Part shown: in pieces, positions 8,103-17,509 of the stretch
Position numbering within the stretch: position 1 is the stretch's first letter
Layout of the letters: the number at the start of each line of letters is the position of its first letter
NCBI GenBank assembly: GCA_964564675.1
Contig: CAZMBI010000003.1
Span: 1 to 64,000 of the forward strand
Origin: CAZMBI01 sp964564675
GTDB lineage: Bacteria; Pseudomonadota; Alphaproteobacteria; Rickettsiales; UBA3002
Direction: 5' to 3'
DNA length: 64,000 nt
Translations under genes and position numbers: made by a program
Notes under the pieces: model-generated
The model's database searches: none
The model's input: the letters and a program-made list of their open reading frames with translations, nothing else
What the model was told of the DNA's origin: nothing

Positions 8103-11100
8103 ATGACCGATCCCTATACAGAACGTTTTTCCTCTCTTGTAGACCAGATTGCCAACCAGCTTCCGCCGGATACGCCGGAGCTAAAGCGGCAGTTCGTGCG
8201 CCTGTTCTTCAACAAAATGCCGCTGATGGATCTCGAGCAGCTTGATCCCGGGCAGGCCTGCGCGGTGGCCTGCCACAGCTACGGTTTCTTCAAAGATAAA
8301 GGGCAGCCGCTGCAAATCCGCCTCCAGACCGCCGGGGAAGCCCCGCGCGCGGTGGACGATACCCAGCTTATCATCGAGGTGCACAATGACGACATGCCCT
8401 TTATTCTCGATTCACTGACGGCGGAACTAAACCGTCAGGGCTTTACGTTTTATGAAACCATCCATCCCGTTTTATACCTGAAACGCCAGAAAGACGGCGC
8501 GTTAAAACAATTACTGCATATTGACGAGAGCGGTGATCTGCCCTCCGGGGCGCGGGCCGAATCCTTCATTCATTTCGAGATTTCCGCCATGCCCGAGGGG
8601 ATGACGGCAGAGCAGCTGGAAAACGACCTGCGGCGCGTGCTTGATTCAGTGGAACTGTTGGTCAGCGACTGGAAGCCGATGGTGGGCAAGACGCAGGAGG
8701 TTTCCAAGCGCTTAAGCTCTGTCAGCAAATATTTCGGGCCCGATGAAATTGAGGAGGCACGGGATTTTCTGGAGTGGCTGGGCAATAAGAATTTCGTGTT
8801 TTTCGGCTATGTCGAGTATGATTTTTACGACCGCAACGGCGAGGCATGCCTAACCGTCCGCCCCAATTCGGAACTGGGGATTTTTAAGGCCGCTGATGAA
8901 GAGCTCAAGCCGCAGGGCTTGTCTTCGCTGCCGCCGGAAGTGCTGCATTTCGCGCGCGAGCCGCACCTGATCGAGGTCACCAAATCCAACCGCAAGGCCA
9001 CGGTGCACCGGCGCGTATTGATGGATTACATCGCCATCAAGCGTTTTGACGAGCGCGGCGAAGTTATCGGCGAATCACGATTTCTAGGATTATTCACCTC
9101 GACGGTGTATTATCAAAGCGCCGACCGTATTCCCTATATCCGCCGCAAAATAGCGCGCACCCTGGCGCGGGCCAATTTTGACCCGATGAGCCATAACGGC
9201 AAAGCGCTGAAAGCGATTCTGGAATTCTACCCGCGCGATGAACTGTTCCAGATTTCCGAAGACGACCTGTTCCGCTTTTCAATCGAGCTGATTTCGCTGG
9301 AAGCGCGGCCAGAGGTCAAGCTGTTTGCCCGGCGCGACCGGTTTGAACGGTTCATGAGCTGTATGGTCTATGTCCCGCGCGAGCGGTTCACTTCCTATTT
9401 ACGCGACCAGATCCGCCAGATTCTGGAACATGCTTTCAACGGCCAGATGAAAGCGTTTTATACGCAACTCAGCGAGTCGCCGCTGGCGCGGGTGCACCTG
9501 ATTATCGATACCACCCCGGGCCGGATACCGGATTATTCGGCGCATGAAATCGAATCGCGCATCGCCGCCATCACCAACCAGTGGGGTGACGCCCTGCGCG
9601 AGGCGCTGGCCAAATCGAAAGATGACGAGGAGGCTCAGCGCCTGGCGCATTCCTTTCAGACCGCTTTTCCCGACGGCTATATCAACTCGCACGCTATCGA
9701 GCAGGCCGTTCAGGATATCGACAAAATCCAGCAATGTGTCGCCGAATGCGGGCTGGCGGTTGATCTGTATCAACGCACAGGCGAAGCGGTCCATCGCTTC
9801 CATCTCAAGCTGTATACCTATCAGGGCCAGCAGGCGCTGTCCGACATGCTGCCCATGCTGGAATATATGGGCTGCCGGGTGCTGGAGATGATCCCTTATG
9901 CCATCGCCCCGCGCTGGAAACACGGCGAAATTCTGATTCGTGATTTTATGCTGGAATTGCCCGGCGAGCAGGAAGTCAGGCTCAACAAGGTGAAGCAAAA
10001 GGTCGAAGATACGCTGATTGAAGTGTGGAGCGGCCGCATCGCCAATGATGCGTTTAATGCGCTGGTGTTAATGGCGCGCCTGTCGTGGCGTCAGGTAGAG
10101 ATGCTGCGCGCTTACAGCCAGTATCTGCGGCAGGTCGGGTTTGCATATTCCCAGCGTTACATTGCGCAGGCCCTCGCCCGCCACCCGGAAGCCGCGCGCA
10201 TTATCGTCGAGGCGTTCAGCCTGCGCTTTGACCCGAAGGTCAACACGCCGCAGGATGATTCGCAGTTCCGCGGCCAGCTGGTGGCGATGGATCACTATCT
10301 CGATCAGGTCAGCAACCTCGCCGAAGACCGCATTATCCGCCGCTTTATCGATTTGATTCAGGCGACGTTGCGCACCAATTATTTCCAGACCGACAGCGCG
10401 GGCAACCATAAGCCCTATGTCGCCCTTAAATTTCGCTCGGCCGATGTACCGGGACTGCCGGCGCCGGTGCCCTATGCCGAGATTTTCGTCTATAGCCTGC
10501 GCACCGAAGGCATTCATCTGCGCGGCAGCGATGTGGCGCGCGGCGGACTGCGCTGGTCGGACCGGCCGGAAGATTACCGCACCGAAGTGCTCGGTCTGGT
10601 CAAAGCGCAGATGGTGAAAAACGCGGTGATCGTCCCCCAGGGCGCCAAGGGCGGATTCGTCGTCAAGTGCCCGCCGGCAGGCGGAGACCGCCAGGCCTTG
10701 CAGGAAGAAGGCAAAGCCTGTTACCGCCTGTTTTTAAGCGGCCTGCTCGATGTGACCGATAATATCCGCCAGGGCGAGGTGGTGCCGCCCAAACACGTCA
10801 TCCGCTTCGACGGCGACGACCCCTATCTCGTGGTGGCGGCCGATAAGGGCACCGCAACCTTCTCCGATATCGCCAACGAGATCGCCGCGTCATATAATTT
10901 CTGGCTGGGTGATGCCTTTGCCTCCGGCGGATCGGCTGGCTATGATCACAAGGAAATGGGCATTACGGCGCGCGGCGCATGGGTCTCAGTCGAGCGGCAT
11001 TTCCGAGAGATGGGTAAAAATATTGCCGAGGAAGATGTCACCGTTATCGGCATCGGCGATATGTCCGGCGACGTGTTTGGCAACGGCATGTTACTGTCAC

Positions 11101-12926
11101 GGCATATCAAGCTGATCGGTGCGTTTAATCATCGCCATATCTTCCTTGATCCCGACCCCGACCCGAAAACAAGCTACGCAGAGCGCGAGCGGTTATTCGC
11201 CGCACCCGGCTCGCAATGGACCGATTATAACGAAAAATGCATCTCCAAAGGTGGCGGCGTGTTCCCGCGGGATCAGAAAATCATCCCCTTAAGCCCGCAG
11301 GTCCGTGAGATGCTGGGTACGTCGGAAGAACGCGTGGCCCCGGAGATTCTGATCCAGCTGCTGCTTAAGACCGAAGCCGACCTGCTCTGGAATGGCGGGA
11401 TCGGCACCTATGTCAAAGCCTCTGATGAAACCCACGACGATGTGGGTGACCGGGCCAATAATGCGGTGCGCGTTAACGGCAATCAGCTACGTGTGAAGGT
11501 GGTCGGCGAAGGCGGCAATCTGGGGCTCACCCAGAAAGCGCGCATTGAGTACGCGCGCGCCGGCGGGCGGATTAATACCGATGCCATCGATAATTCCGGC
11601 GGGGTGGATTGCTCCGACCATGAAGTCAACATCAAGATCGCCCTCAAGCCGGCGATTGAATCGGGCGCACTCGCACTGGCCGAGCGCAACCGGCTGCTTG
11701 AGGACATGACGAAAGGGGTGGCGCGGCTGGTCCTGATTGATAACCGGCTGCAAACCCAGGCGCTGTCGATCGCCGAGCATCGCGGTTATGAATTGCTGGA
11801 TCCACTGGCGCGTATGATGGACCGGCTGGAAGATGAGGGTTTCCTCGACCGCGAGATGGAATTTCTGCCGACACGCAAGCAAATCAGCGAGTTGCGCGCC
11901 CAGCGCAGCGGCCTGAGCCGGCCGGAGCTAGCTGTCCTGCTGGCCTATGCCAAGCTTGTACTTTACCGTGATCTGAAGGATTCGGCAATGGTGCGCTCGG
12001 ATTATTTTCAGCATGATCTGTTACGCTATTTCCCCGAACCCATGCGTGAACCCTACCGCGAGGGAATCATGCATCACCGCCTGCGCGGAGAGATCGTGGC
12101 CACCATCATCACCAACAGCATGGTCAACCGCGCGGGTATCAATTTCGCCAACACTATTTTAGAGGAAACCGGCGTGCACCCGTGCGATCTGGCGCGGGCA
12201 TATGTCATCAGCCGCGACGCGTTTAACCTGCGCTCGCTGTGGACGGAGATCGAGGCGATCGAACGGGTGGATGTGCAGGCGGATCTGTTCAGCGCAACGG
12301 CCACCTTCCTTGAGCGCACCGTGTTGTGGTTCCTCAATCACTTGCCGCAACCGATCGAAATCGAGCAGACCATCGCCGATTACAAACCCGGTATCGAATC
12401 TTTCCTGACCTGTTTTGAATCGATTCTCTCCCCTACCCTGCTTGAGACCTATAAACAACGCACGGCGGGTTATGCCGAATGCGGCGCACCGGAACATGTG
12501 GCCAGTCGGGTGGCCGGACTTGACGTATTAAGCTCGGCGTGCGACGTGGTCGCCGTCGCGCGTGGCAGCGGGCTGAGCGTGCCGGTAGTGGGCAATATCT
12601 ATTTCGAGCTTGGCGCCCGGCTGCGTCTGGGCTGGCTGCGGCGCCGCGCACAGGCGCTGCCGGTTGAGAATTATTGGGACCGGCTGGCCACGAAAACCGT
12701 GATCGACGATTTATTCACCCAGCAACAGCGGCTGACGGCGACCGTGCTGAAAACGCTGTGCGAGGGCGATGATTGCAGCCTCTCGGTGGAACGCTGGCAG
12801 GAACACCATCAGGCCGAACTCGATCGCTATTTCCGTTTCCTGGATGATCTGAAGAGTATGGACCATATCGACCTGTCGATGCTGGTGGTGGGGTTGCGTC
12901 AGGTGGAATCGATCTGTTCGCTGTAA
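8103..12926 (+). CDS. gdhB: NAD-specific glutamate dehydrogenase, large (180 kDa) type
   Basis: A cytoplasmic enzyme of 1,607 residues that oxidatively deaminates glutamate to 2-oxoglutarate with NAD, used in amino-acid catabolism. It is far longer than ordinary GDH (about 450) and matches the L_180 class in length. An ACT-like N-terminal regulatory region (QLIIEVHNDDMPFILDSL, near residue 85) precedes the catalytic part. The catalytic domain begins near residue 815 with RGGLRWSDRPEDYRTEVLGL and VKNAVIVPQGAKGGFVVK, which include the substrate lysines. The NAD domain follows (VIGIGDMSGDVFGNGML). It stands alone; an AAGG just before the ATG is closely spaced. The end faces purH across a palindromic repeat. 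Confidence 0.93.
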   Translation: MTDPYTERFSSLVDQIANQLPPDTPELKRQFVRLFFNKMPLMDLEQLDPGQACAVACHSYGFFKDKGQPLQIRLQTAGEAPRAVDDTQLIIEVHNDDMPFILDSLTAELNRQGFTFYETIHPVLYLKRQKDGALKQLLHIDESGDLPSGARAESFIHFEISAMPEGMTAEQLENDLRRVLDSVELLVSDWKPMVGKTQEVSKRLSSVSKYFGPDEIEEARDFLEWLGNKNFVFFGYVEYDFYDRNGEACLTVRPNSELGIFKAADEELKPQGLSSLPPEVLHFAREPHLIEVTKSNRKATVHRRVLMDYIAIKRFDERGEVIGESRFLGLFTSTVYYQSADRIPYIRRKIARTLARANFDPMSHNGKALKAILEFYPRDELFQISEDDLFRFSIELISLEARPEVKLFARRDRFERFMSCMVYVPRERFTSYLRDQIRQILEHAFNGQMKAFYTQLSESPLARVHLIIDTTPGRIPDYSAHEIESRIAAITNQWGDALREALAKSKDDEEAQRLAHSFQTAFPDGYINSHAIEQAVQDIDKIQQCVAECGLAVDLYQRTGEAVHRFHLKLYTYQGQQALSDMLPMLEYMGCRVLEMIPYAIAPRWKHGEILIRDFMLELPGEQEVRLNKVKQKVEDTLIEVWSGRIANDAFNALVLMARLSWRQVEMLRAYSQYLRQVGFAYSQRYIAQALARHPEAARIIVEAFSLRFDPKVNTPQDDSQFRGQLVAMDHYLDQVSNLAEDRIIRRFIDLIQATLRTNYFQTDSAGNHKPYVALKFRSADVPGLPAPVPYAEIFVYSLRTEGIHLRGSDVARGGLRWSDRPEDYRTEVLGLVKAQMVKNAVIVPQGAKGGFVVKCPPAGGDRQALQEEGKACYRLFLSGLLDVTDNIRQGEVVPPKHVIRFDGDDPYLVVAADKGTATFSDIANEIAASYNFWLGDAFASGGSAGYDHKEMGITARGAWVSVERHFREMGKNIAEEDVTVIGIGDMSGDVFGNGMLLSRHIKLIGAFNHRHIFLDPDPDPKTSYAERERLFAAPGSQWTDYNEKCISKGGGVFPRDQKIIPLSPQVREMLGTSEERVAPEILIQLLLKTEADLLWNGGIGTYVKASDETHDDVGDRANNAVRVNGNQLRVKVVGEGGNLGLTQKARIEYARAGGRINTDAIDNSGGVDCSDHEVNIKIALKPAIESGALALAERNRLLEDMTKGVARLVLIDNRLQTQALSIAEHRGYELLDPLARMMDRLEDEGFLDREMEFLPTRKQISELRAQRSGLSRPELAVLLAYAKLVLYRDLKDSAMVRSDYFQHDLLRYFPEPMREPYREGIMHHRLRGEIVATIITNSMVNRAGINFANTILEETGVHPCDLARAYVISRDAFNLRSLWTEIEAIERVDVQADLFSATATFLERTVLWFLNHLPQPIEIEQTIADYKPGIESFLTCFESILSPTLLETYKQRTAGYAECGAPEHVASRVAGLDVLSSACDVVAVARGSGLSVPVVGNIYFELGARLRLGWLRRRAQALPVENYWDRLATKTVIDDLFTQQQRLTATVLKTLCEGDDCSLSVERWQEHHQAELDRYFRFLDDLKSMDHIDLSMLVVGLRQVESICSL

Positions 12927-12969
12927 GGCGATGTGTTCTCAGTGGATGATGCGCAAAACACCGATTATA

Positions 12970-13055
12970 TGACGCCCCCTTCCAGCGGCTCGGCTGCGCG
13001 GAGCGCACCTCCACCTCCTCCCTTAAAGGGGAGGAGCAGGGAGGGGGGTATAGAA
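12970..13055. repeat. GC-rich palindromic element between gdh and purH
   Basis: CTCCTCCCTT (13015-13024) pairs with AAGGGGAGGAG (13026-13036), with one bulged base, to form a hairpin. It is followed by the purine-rich tail CAGGGAGGGGGGTA and preceded by a complementary CCCCCTTCC block at 12974-12983. The design of hairpin plus G-rich tail resembles the elements inside ampG, hemF and uppP. It lies where two convergent genes end and could also stop transcription, though it lacks a long T-run. Confidence 0.65.
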
Positions 13056-13093
13056 TGTTATCACCCGTAACAATACGCTGCCCGGCGAGGCGC

Positions 13094-14632
13094 TTAATGT
13101 TTGAAATGCCGGGTACCGGTGAGCACCATGGCCATGCCGTAATGGTCGGCCGCGCGGGTAACGTCTTCGTCGCGGATCGACCCGCCGGGCTGAATCAGCG
13201 CCACCACGCCGAGTTCGGCGGCGTAATGCACGTTATCATCAAAGGGAAAAAACGCATCGGAGGCCAGCACGCTGCCCACTGTGGAAAGCTTGGCATGCTC
13301 GGCCTTCCACCCGGCCAGGCGTACGCTGTCCACCCGGCTCATCTGCCCGGCGCCGATACCTACCGTCGCCCCGTCCTTGGCTAACACGATGGCGTTGGAT
13401 TTGACATGTTTACACACCGTAAAGGCAAAGCGCAGGTCGCGCATTTCCGAAAGGATCGGCTTGCGACTGGTGGCAAGCGTCAGGCCAGCGTCATTCATCA
13501 CGCCGGTATCGCGCTGCTGCACCAGATAACCGCCGTTGATCGAGGTAATCTCCCAGGATGCGCGGTCCTTATCGGGCAGACCGCCGGTGGTGAGAATGCG
13601 CAGATTTTTGCGCGCGCGCAGCCTGTCCATCGCGCCGGGAGTGATATCGGGGGCGATCAACACCTCAAGGAACAGGCTGCCCAACGCCTCAACCAGCTCC
13701 GTCTCCACCGTGCGGTTGACGGCGACGATCCCGCCATAAGCGCTGGTGGTATCGCAGGCCAGCGCCTTGTGATAGGCGTTGACCAGATCGTCCGCGATGG
13801 CCGCGCCGCAGGGATTGGCGTGTTTGACGATAACCACCGCCGGTTCGTCGAACTCGCTGACCAGTTCAAAGGCGGCATTGGTATCGTTGATATTGTTATA
13901 GCTGAGTTCCTTGCCGTGATGCTGTGTGGCGCCGGCCACTCCTGCCGGCGCGTGATGACGCACATAAAAGGCGGCGGCCTGATGGGGGTTTTCGCCGTAG
14001 CGCAGGACCTGCCGGCGCGCCCCGTCATACAGATAAGGCGGCCAGTCGTCGGTATTCTCCTGGGCGGCGAACCAGGCGGCAATCGCGCTGTCATAGGCCG
14101 CGCAGCGGGCAAAGGCCTTAGCCGCCAGGCGACGGTTAAGCGCTGGCGATATGTCTTGCGCCAGCGCGCTGATAACGCTGCCGTAATCCTGCGGGTCCAC
14201 CACCACGGTCACATGCGGATGGTTCTTAGCGGCGGCGCGGATCATCGCCGGGCCGCCGATATCGATCTGTTCGACCGCCGCGTCAAAACCGGCACCGGCG
14301 GCAACGGTCGATTCAAACGGGTAGAGATTGACCACCAGCAAATCGATGGCGTCTATGCGGTGCGCCTGCATGGCGCGCATGTCTTCGGGCGTGTCGCGTC
14401 GTGCCAGCAGCCCGCCATGGATCATGGGATGCAGGGTTTTCACCCGCCCGTCCATCATCTCGGGAAAACCGGTATGATCCGACACATCGGTCACGGCAAT
14501 GCCGTGTTCCTGCAACAGCCGGGCGGTACCGCCGGTGGACAGAATCGCCACCTCCTGGGCAATAAGCGCCTGCGCAAGTTCGACGATGCCGGTTTTATCC
14601 GATACGGAAAGCAGGGCGCGGGTGATGGTCAT
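13094..14632 (-). CDS. purH: Bifunctional AICAR formyltransferase / IMP cyclohydrolase
   Basis: It performs the last two steps of purine synthesis, formylating AICAR and closing the ring to IMP. The 512 residues fit the family. The N-terminal cyclohydrolase domain starts RALLSVSDKTGIVELAQAL and includes GGPAMIRAAAKNHPHVTVV. The C-terminal transformylase domain shows YGENPHQAAAFY and the catalytic Lys-His in VIVKHANPCGAA; the protein ends MVLTGTRHFKH. The start overlaps the stop of the CapD-like gene by four bases, so this housekeeping gene is the last member of a long envelope and repair gene chain. Confidence 0.94.
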   Translation of the reverse strand: MTITRALLSVSDKTGIVELAQALIAQEVAILSTGGTARLLQEHGIAVTDVSDHTGFPEMMDGRVKTLHPMIHGGLLARRDTPEDMRAMQAHRIDAIDLLVVNLYPFESTVAAGAGFDAAVEQIDIGGPAMIRAAAKNHPHVTVVVDPQDYGSVISALAQDISPALNRRLAAKAFARCAAYDSAIAAWFAAQENTDDWPPYLYDGARRQVLRYGENPHQAAAFYVRHHAPAGVAGATQHHGKELSYNNINDTNAAFELVSEFDEPAVVIVKHANPCGAAIADDLVNAYHKALACDTTSAYGGIVAVNRTVETELVEALGSLFLEVLIAPDITPGAMDRLRARKNLRILTTGGLPDKDRASWEITSINGGYLVQQRDTGVMNDAGLTLATSRKPILSEMRDLRFAFTVCKHVKSNAIVLAKDGATVGIGAGQMSRVDSVRLAGWKAEHAKLSTVGSVLASDAFFPFDDNVHYAAELGVVALIQPGGSIRDEDVTRAADHYGMAMVLTGTRHFKH

Positions 14633-16506
14633 GTCACACTTTCTGGCCGGTATTCCGGCACCAGGGTTTGCAGTTGTTGCATCAGCTGCCGGCGATTTCC
14701 CTCGCGCGCGCTTTTTTGCAGCGCATCAAGCTGCTCACGCAGGGGTGCCAGCGCAATCTCGCGGGCCTGCGCGAGCTTAATCGCCGTATGGTCGGTTTCG
14801 ATCAGCGGTTCGCTATCATAAAATAATTCCTCGTGCAATTTCTCTCCCGGGCGTAATCCCGTATAGCTGATGGCAATATCCTCATACGGGCGCAGGCCGG
14901 CCAGGCGGATCATTTGCAGCGCCAGATCCTCGATACGTACCGGCTCGCCCATCTCCAGCACATAAATGGGGGCGGCCTGTTGGCGTTGTTCCAGCCCGAG
15001 CACGGCAGCCTGTATGATCAGTTGCACCGCCTCGCGGATGGTCATGAAATAACGCGTCATATCCTTATGGGTGACGGTCAGCGGCCCCCCGCCCTCAAGC
15101 TGACGCTGAAACAACGGCACCACCGAGCCGGTGGAGCCCAGCACGTTACCGAAACGCACGGTGATAAAGCGCGTGGCGGCGCCGCTCTGACCGAGCGCCT
15201 GGCAGTAGGTCTCGCCGATGCGTTTACACGCCCCCATGATATTGGTCGGGTTGACAGCCTTGTCGGTGGAAACCTGCACCATCAGCGGCACTTCGGCTTC
15301 CACGCAAGCATCAGCGATGATGCGCGTGCCAAGCGCATTGCTTAATACCGCTTCTTCGGGATTGGTCTCGCATAGCGGTACGTGTTTGAGCGCGGCGGCA
15401 TGAAACACGATATCGGGCCGGTGACGACTAAACAACCGCCGCATGGAAGGGCCTTCACGCACATCGCCGAGCACAGCCTTGCGCGGCAGGTCGGCGGCGT
15501 GTTCGTGTACTTCACGGTCAATTTCATACAGGTTGTATTCGCCGTTATCGACCAGAATAAGGGCACGCGGATGAAAACCCGTCACCTGGCGCACCAGTTC
15601 CGAACCGATGGACCCGCCGGCACCGGTGATCAGCACCGTTTTATCCATTACCATGGCCCGCATCGCCTCCCAGTCAAGCCGCGCTTGCGGCCGGCCGAGT
15701 ATATCCTCTACCGCCACCGGCTTAATATCGAACTTATCGCCGTCGCCCTGGGCCAGATTCGCCAGCCGCGGCATACGCGCCAGCGGCACGCCCTCGCGCT
15801 CGGCTATCTCCAGCAGGGTGCGCACCTGCCCACCCTCCAGCAGTGGATCGGTTAGCACCATGCGTTGCGGCGCCTCATCCTTGCGCCGCAGTTTACGCAG
15901 CACCGTGGATAATTCCTCGGTGGTGCCATACACGCGCACATGGTTGATGTTGCGCCCGGCATGTTCAGGCGTAGTGGCCACCACCCCCACCACCCGGTAT
16001 GAGAAGGACGGGCTGCGCAGCGATTCACGAATGAATAATTCGGCATCAGCAGTCGCTCCGATAAGCAGCACCGGGATCTGCCGCTCATGCGGTAGAGCGA
16101 GGCGTTTTTCGTGAAAGGCGCGGATCAGCACGCGCGGGGCGGCCAGCAGAGTGACCAGCACCATGGCATGCAGCAAAGGCACCGAGCGCGGCAGCAATTC
16201 CAGCCGCATGGTTAAAAACAGCAGGCCATAAAAGCAGCCCAGCGCGGCGATGGTAATCTTGCCGATGGTAAACAGATCCTTCAGCGAGACATAGCGCCAC
16301 AGGCGGCGGTAAAGCCGGGTGAGCAGCACCATCCCCAGCGTGATCGCCGCACATAGCAGCATGCCCGGCCACACATAATCGGCCGCGTGCACCCACATCG
16401 CATCCGACCAGCGCAGATACAGCGCCACCATAAAGCTCAGCCCGGCAGCCAGCGTGTCATGGGTCAGGGTCAGCAGGTTGCGCAGATATTTAGGCCGCCA
16501 TTTCAT
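14629..16506 (-). CDS. CapD/WbpM-type membrane NDP-sugar dehydratase/epimerase
   Basis: A 625-residue inner-membrane protein with four N-terminal membrane segments (about residues 12-30, 45-65, 82-100, 110-127), a CoA-binding-like Rossmann region and a short-chain dehydrogenase domain with GAGGSIG at 295-301. The region STDKAVNPTNIMGACKR holds the catalytic residues of the FlaA1/WbpM 4,6-dehydratase group. These enzymes make modified amino sugars (for example QuiNAc) for O-antigen, capsule or glycoprotein. Its start overlaps the WecA-like gene by 17 bases, so one probably makes the sugar nucleotide that the other transfers. The exact product cannot be read from sequence. Confidence 0.87.
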   Translation of the reverse strand: MKWRPKYLRNLLTLTHDTLAAGLSFMVALYLRWSDAMWVHAADYVWPGMLLCAAITLGMVLLTRLYRRLWRYVSLKDLFTIGKITIAALGCFYGLLFLTMRLELLPRSVPLLHAMVLVTLLAAPRVLIRAFHEKRLALPHERQIPVLLIGATADAELFIRESLRSPSFSYRVVGVVATTPEHAGRNINHVRVYGTTEELSTVLRKLRRKDEAPQRMVLTDPLLEGGQVRTLLEIAEREGVPLARMPRLANLAQGDGDKFDIKPVAVEDILGRPQARLDWEAMRAMVMDKTVLITGAGGSIGSELVRQVTGFHPRALILVDNGEYNLYEIDREVHEHAADLPRKAVLGDVREGPSMRRLFSRHRPDIVFHAAALKHVPLCETNPEEAVLSNALGTRIIADACVEAEVPLMVQVSTDKAVNPTNIMGACKRIGETYCQALGQSGAATRFITVRFGNVLGSTGSVVPLFQRQLEGGGPLTVTHKDMTRYFMTIREAVQLIIQAAVLGLEQRQQAAPIYVLEMGEPVRIEDLALQMIRLAGLRPYEDIAISYTGLRPGEKLHEELFYDSEPLIETDHTAIKLAQAREIALAPLREQLDALQKSAREGNRRQLMQQLQTLVPEYRPESVT

Positions 16507-17509
16507 CGGCCGATACCTTGGGCGGGCGCGCCAGCAACACGCAAAACGCGACGCTCATCGCATAGGCCAGTGCCAGCATGGCGTAACTGACAGGGCCCTT
16601 CATCACCGACAGACAGGCAAACGCCACTAAGAATATGTTCACGGTGAGCACGCTGTGGGCCACCTGTGCATGGCTGCGCCCGGCACGCACGGCCTTTTGA
16701 TAAAAATGCTCGGAATGCGCCTGCCACGGTGCTTGCCGTTTGATCACCCGGCGCCCCAGCGTGACCGTGGCGTCGGTCAGATAATATGCCGGCAGAATCA
16801 ACGCCGCTTCCCAATAGCCATGACCGGCCAGGCTGAGCAATAGATAACCCATGAGAAATCCCAGCGGCAGGCTGCCGGCATCGCCCATAAACAGGGCGGC
16901 CGGATGCCGGTTCCAGGGATAAAAGGCGAGCACCGCGGCAATAATGATCACCGCATCAATCGCCAGGGAACGCGGAATATCGGGCACGGTAAAGCCCAGC
17001 ACGGCGATGCCGGCGGCAATCGCCGCGCTTTCCATCACCGAGATTTCATCGATCCCGTCCATGAAGTTAAACAGGTTGATAAACCACAGCCAGAGCAACA
17101 GCATGATCGGATAATCCAGCCATAACGGCACGATCCCCTGCAGCAAGGGCATCTGCACCGTCCCTATGGCCAGCAGTACCGCGATACATTGCACCCCGAA
17201 ACGATGGACGATCGGCACGCCGCGCATATCGTCGATAAAGCCGACCAGGCACAAGATGAGTGTGCCCCACAGCAGGTTTTCGGGCGCGTTGGCGACGATT
17301 AAAAAGCCGAGCGCCACCAAGATGAAGGCAATGCCCGCCCCGGTGGGCACCGGATTGGCGTGGTTGCTGCGCTCGGTGGGCGCGTCAAACAATTCGTATT
17401 TGTTCAGGATGATATAGGCGGCATAAACCGCCAGCCCCGCGAACAGAAACGTCGAAACCGCCAAAATAATGTAATACAGCGTATACATGTGCGGGACTAT
17501 ATATCCCAT
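16490..17509 (-). CDS. WecA/WbpL-family glycosyl-1-phosphate transferase (GT4)
   Basis: A 339-residue polytopic membrane protein that transfers a sugar phosphate to undecaprenyl phosphate, starting O-antigen or a related glycan. The family's aspartate motifs are present: CLVGFIDDMRG, INLFNFMDGIDEI and ALFMGDAGSLPLGF. About ten hydrophobic segments fill the chain. ATG 17509 shares one base with the mutL stop (TAATG), which suggests coupling. An in-frame start at 17692 would overlap mutL heavily with low-complexity sequence and is rejected; ATG 17488 is the alternative. It overlaps the CapD-like gene. Confidence 0.87.
   Translation of the reverse strand: MGYIVPHMYTLYYIILAVSTFLFAGLAVYAAYIILNKYELFDAPTERSNHANPVPTGAGIAFILVALGFLIVANAPENLLWGTLILCLVGFIDDMRGVPIVHRFGVQCIAVLLAIGTVQMPLLQGIVPLWLDYPIMLLLWLWFINLFNFMDGIDEISVMESAAIAAGIAVLGFTVPDIPRSLAIDAVIIIAAVLAFYPWNRHPAALFMGDAGSLPLGFLMGYLLLSLAGHGYWEAALILPAYYLTDATVTLGRRVIKRQAPWQAHSEHFYQKAVRAGRSHAQVAHSVLTVNIFLVAFACLSVMKGPVSYAMLALAYAMSVAFCVLLARPPKVSADEMAA

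Noticed and set aside
13406..14821. A long plus-strand open frame of 471 codons
   Set aside because: It lies antisense to purH and the end of the CapD-like gene, both with clear family motifs. It is an effect of GC-rich codon use.
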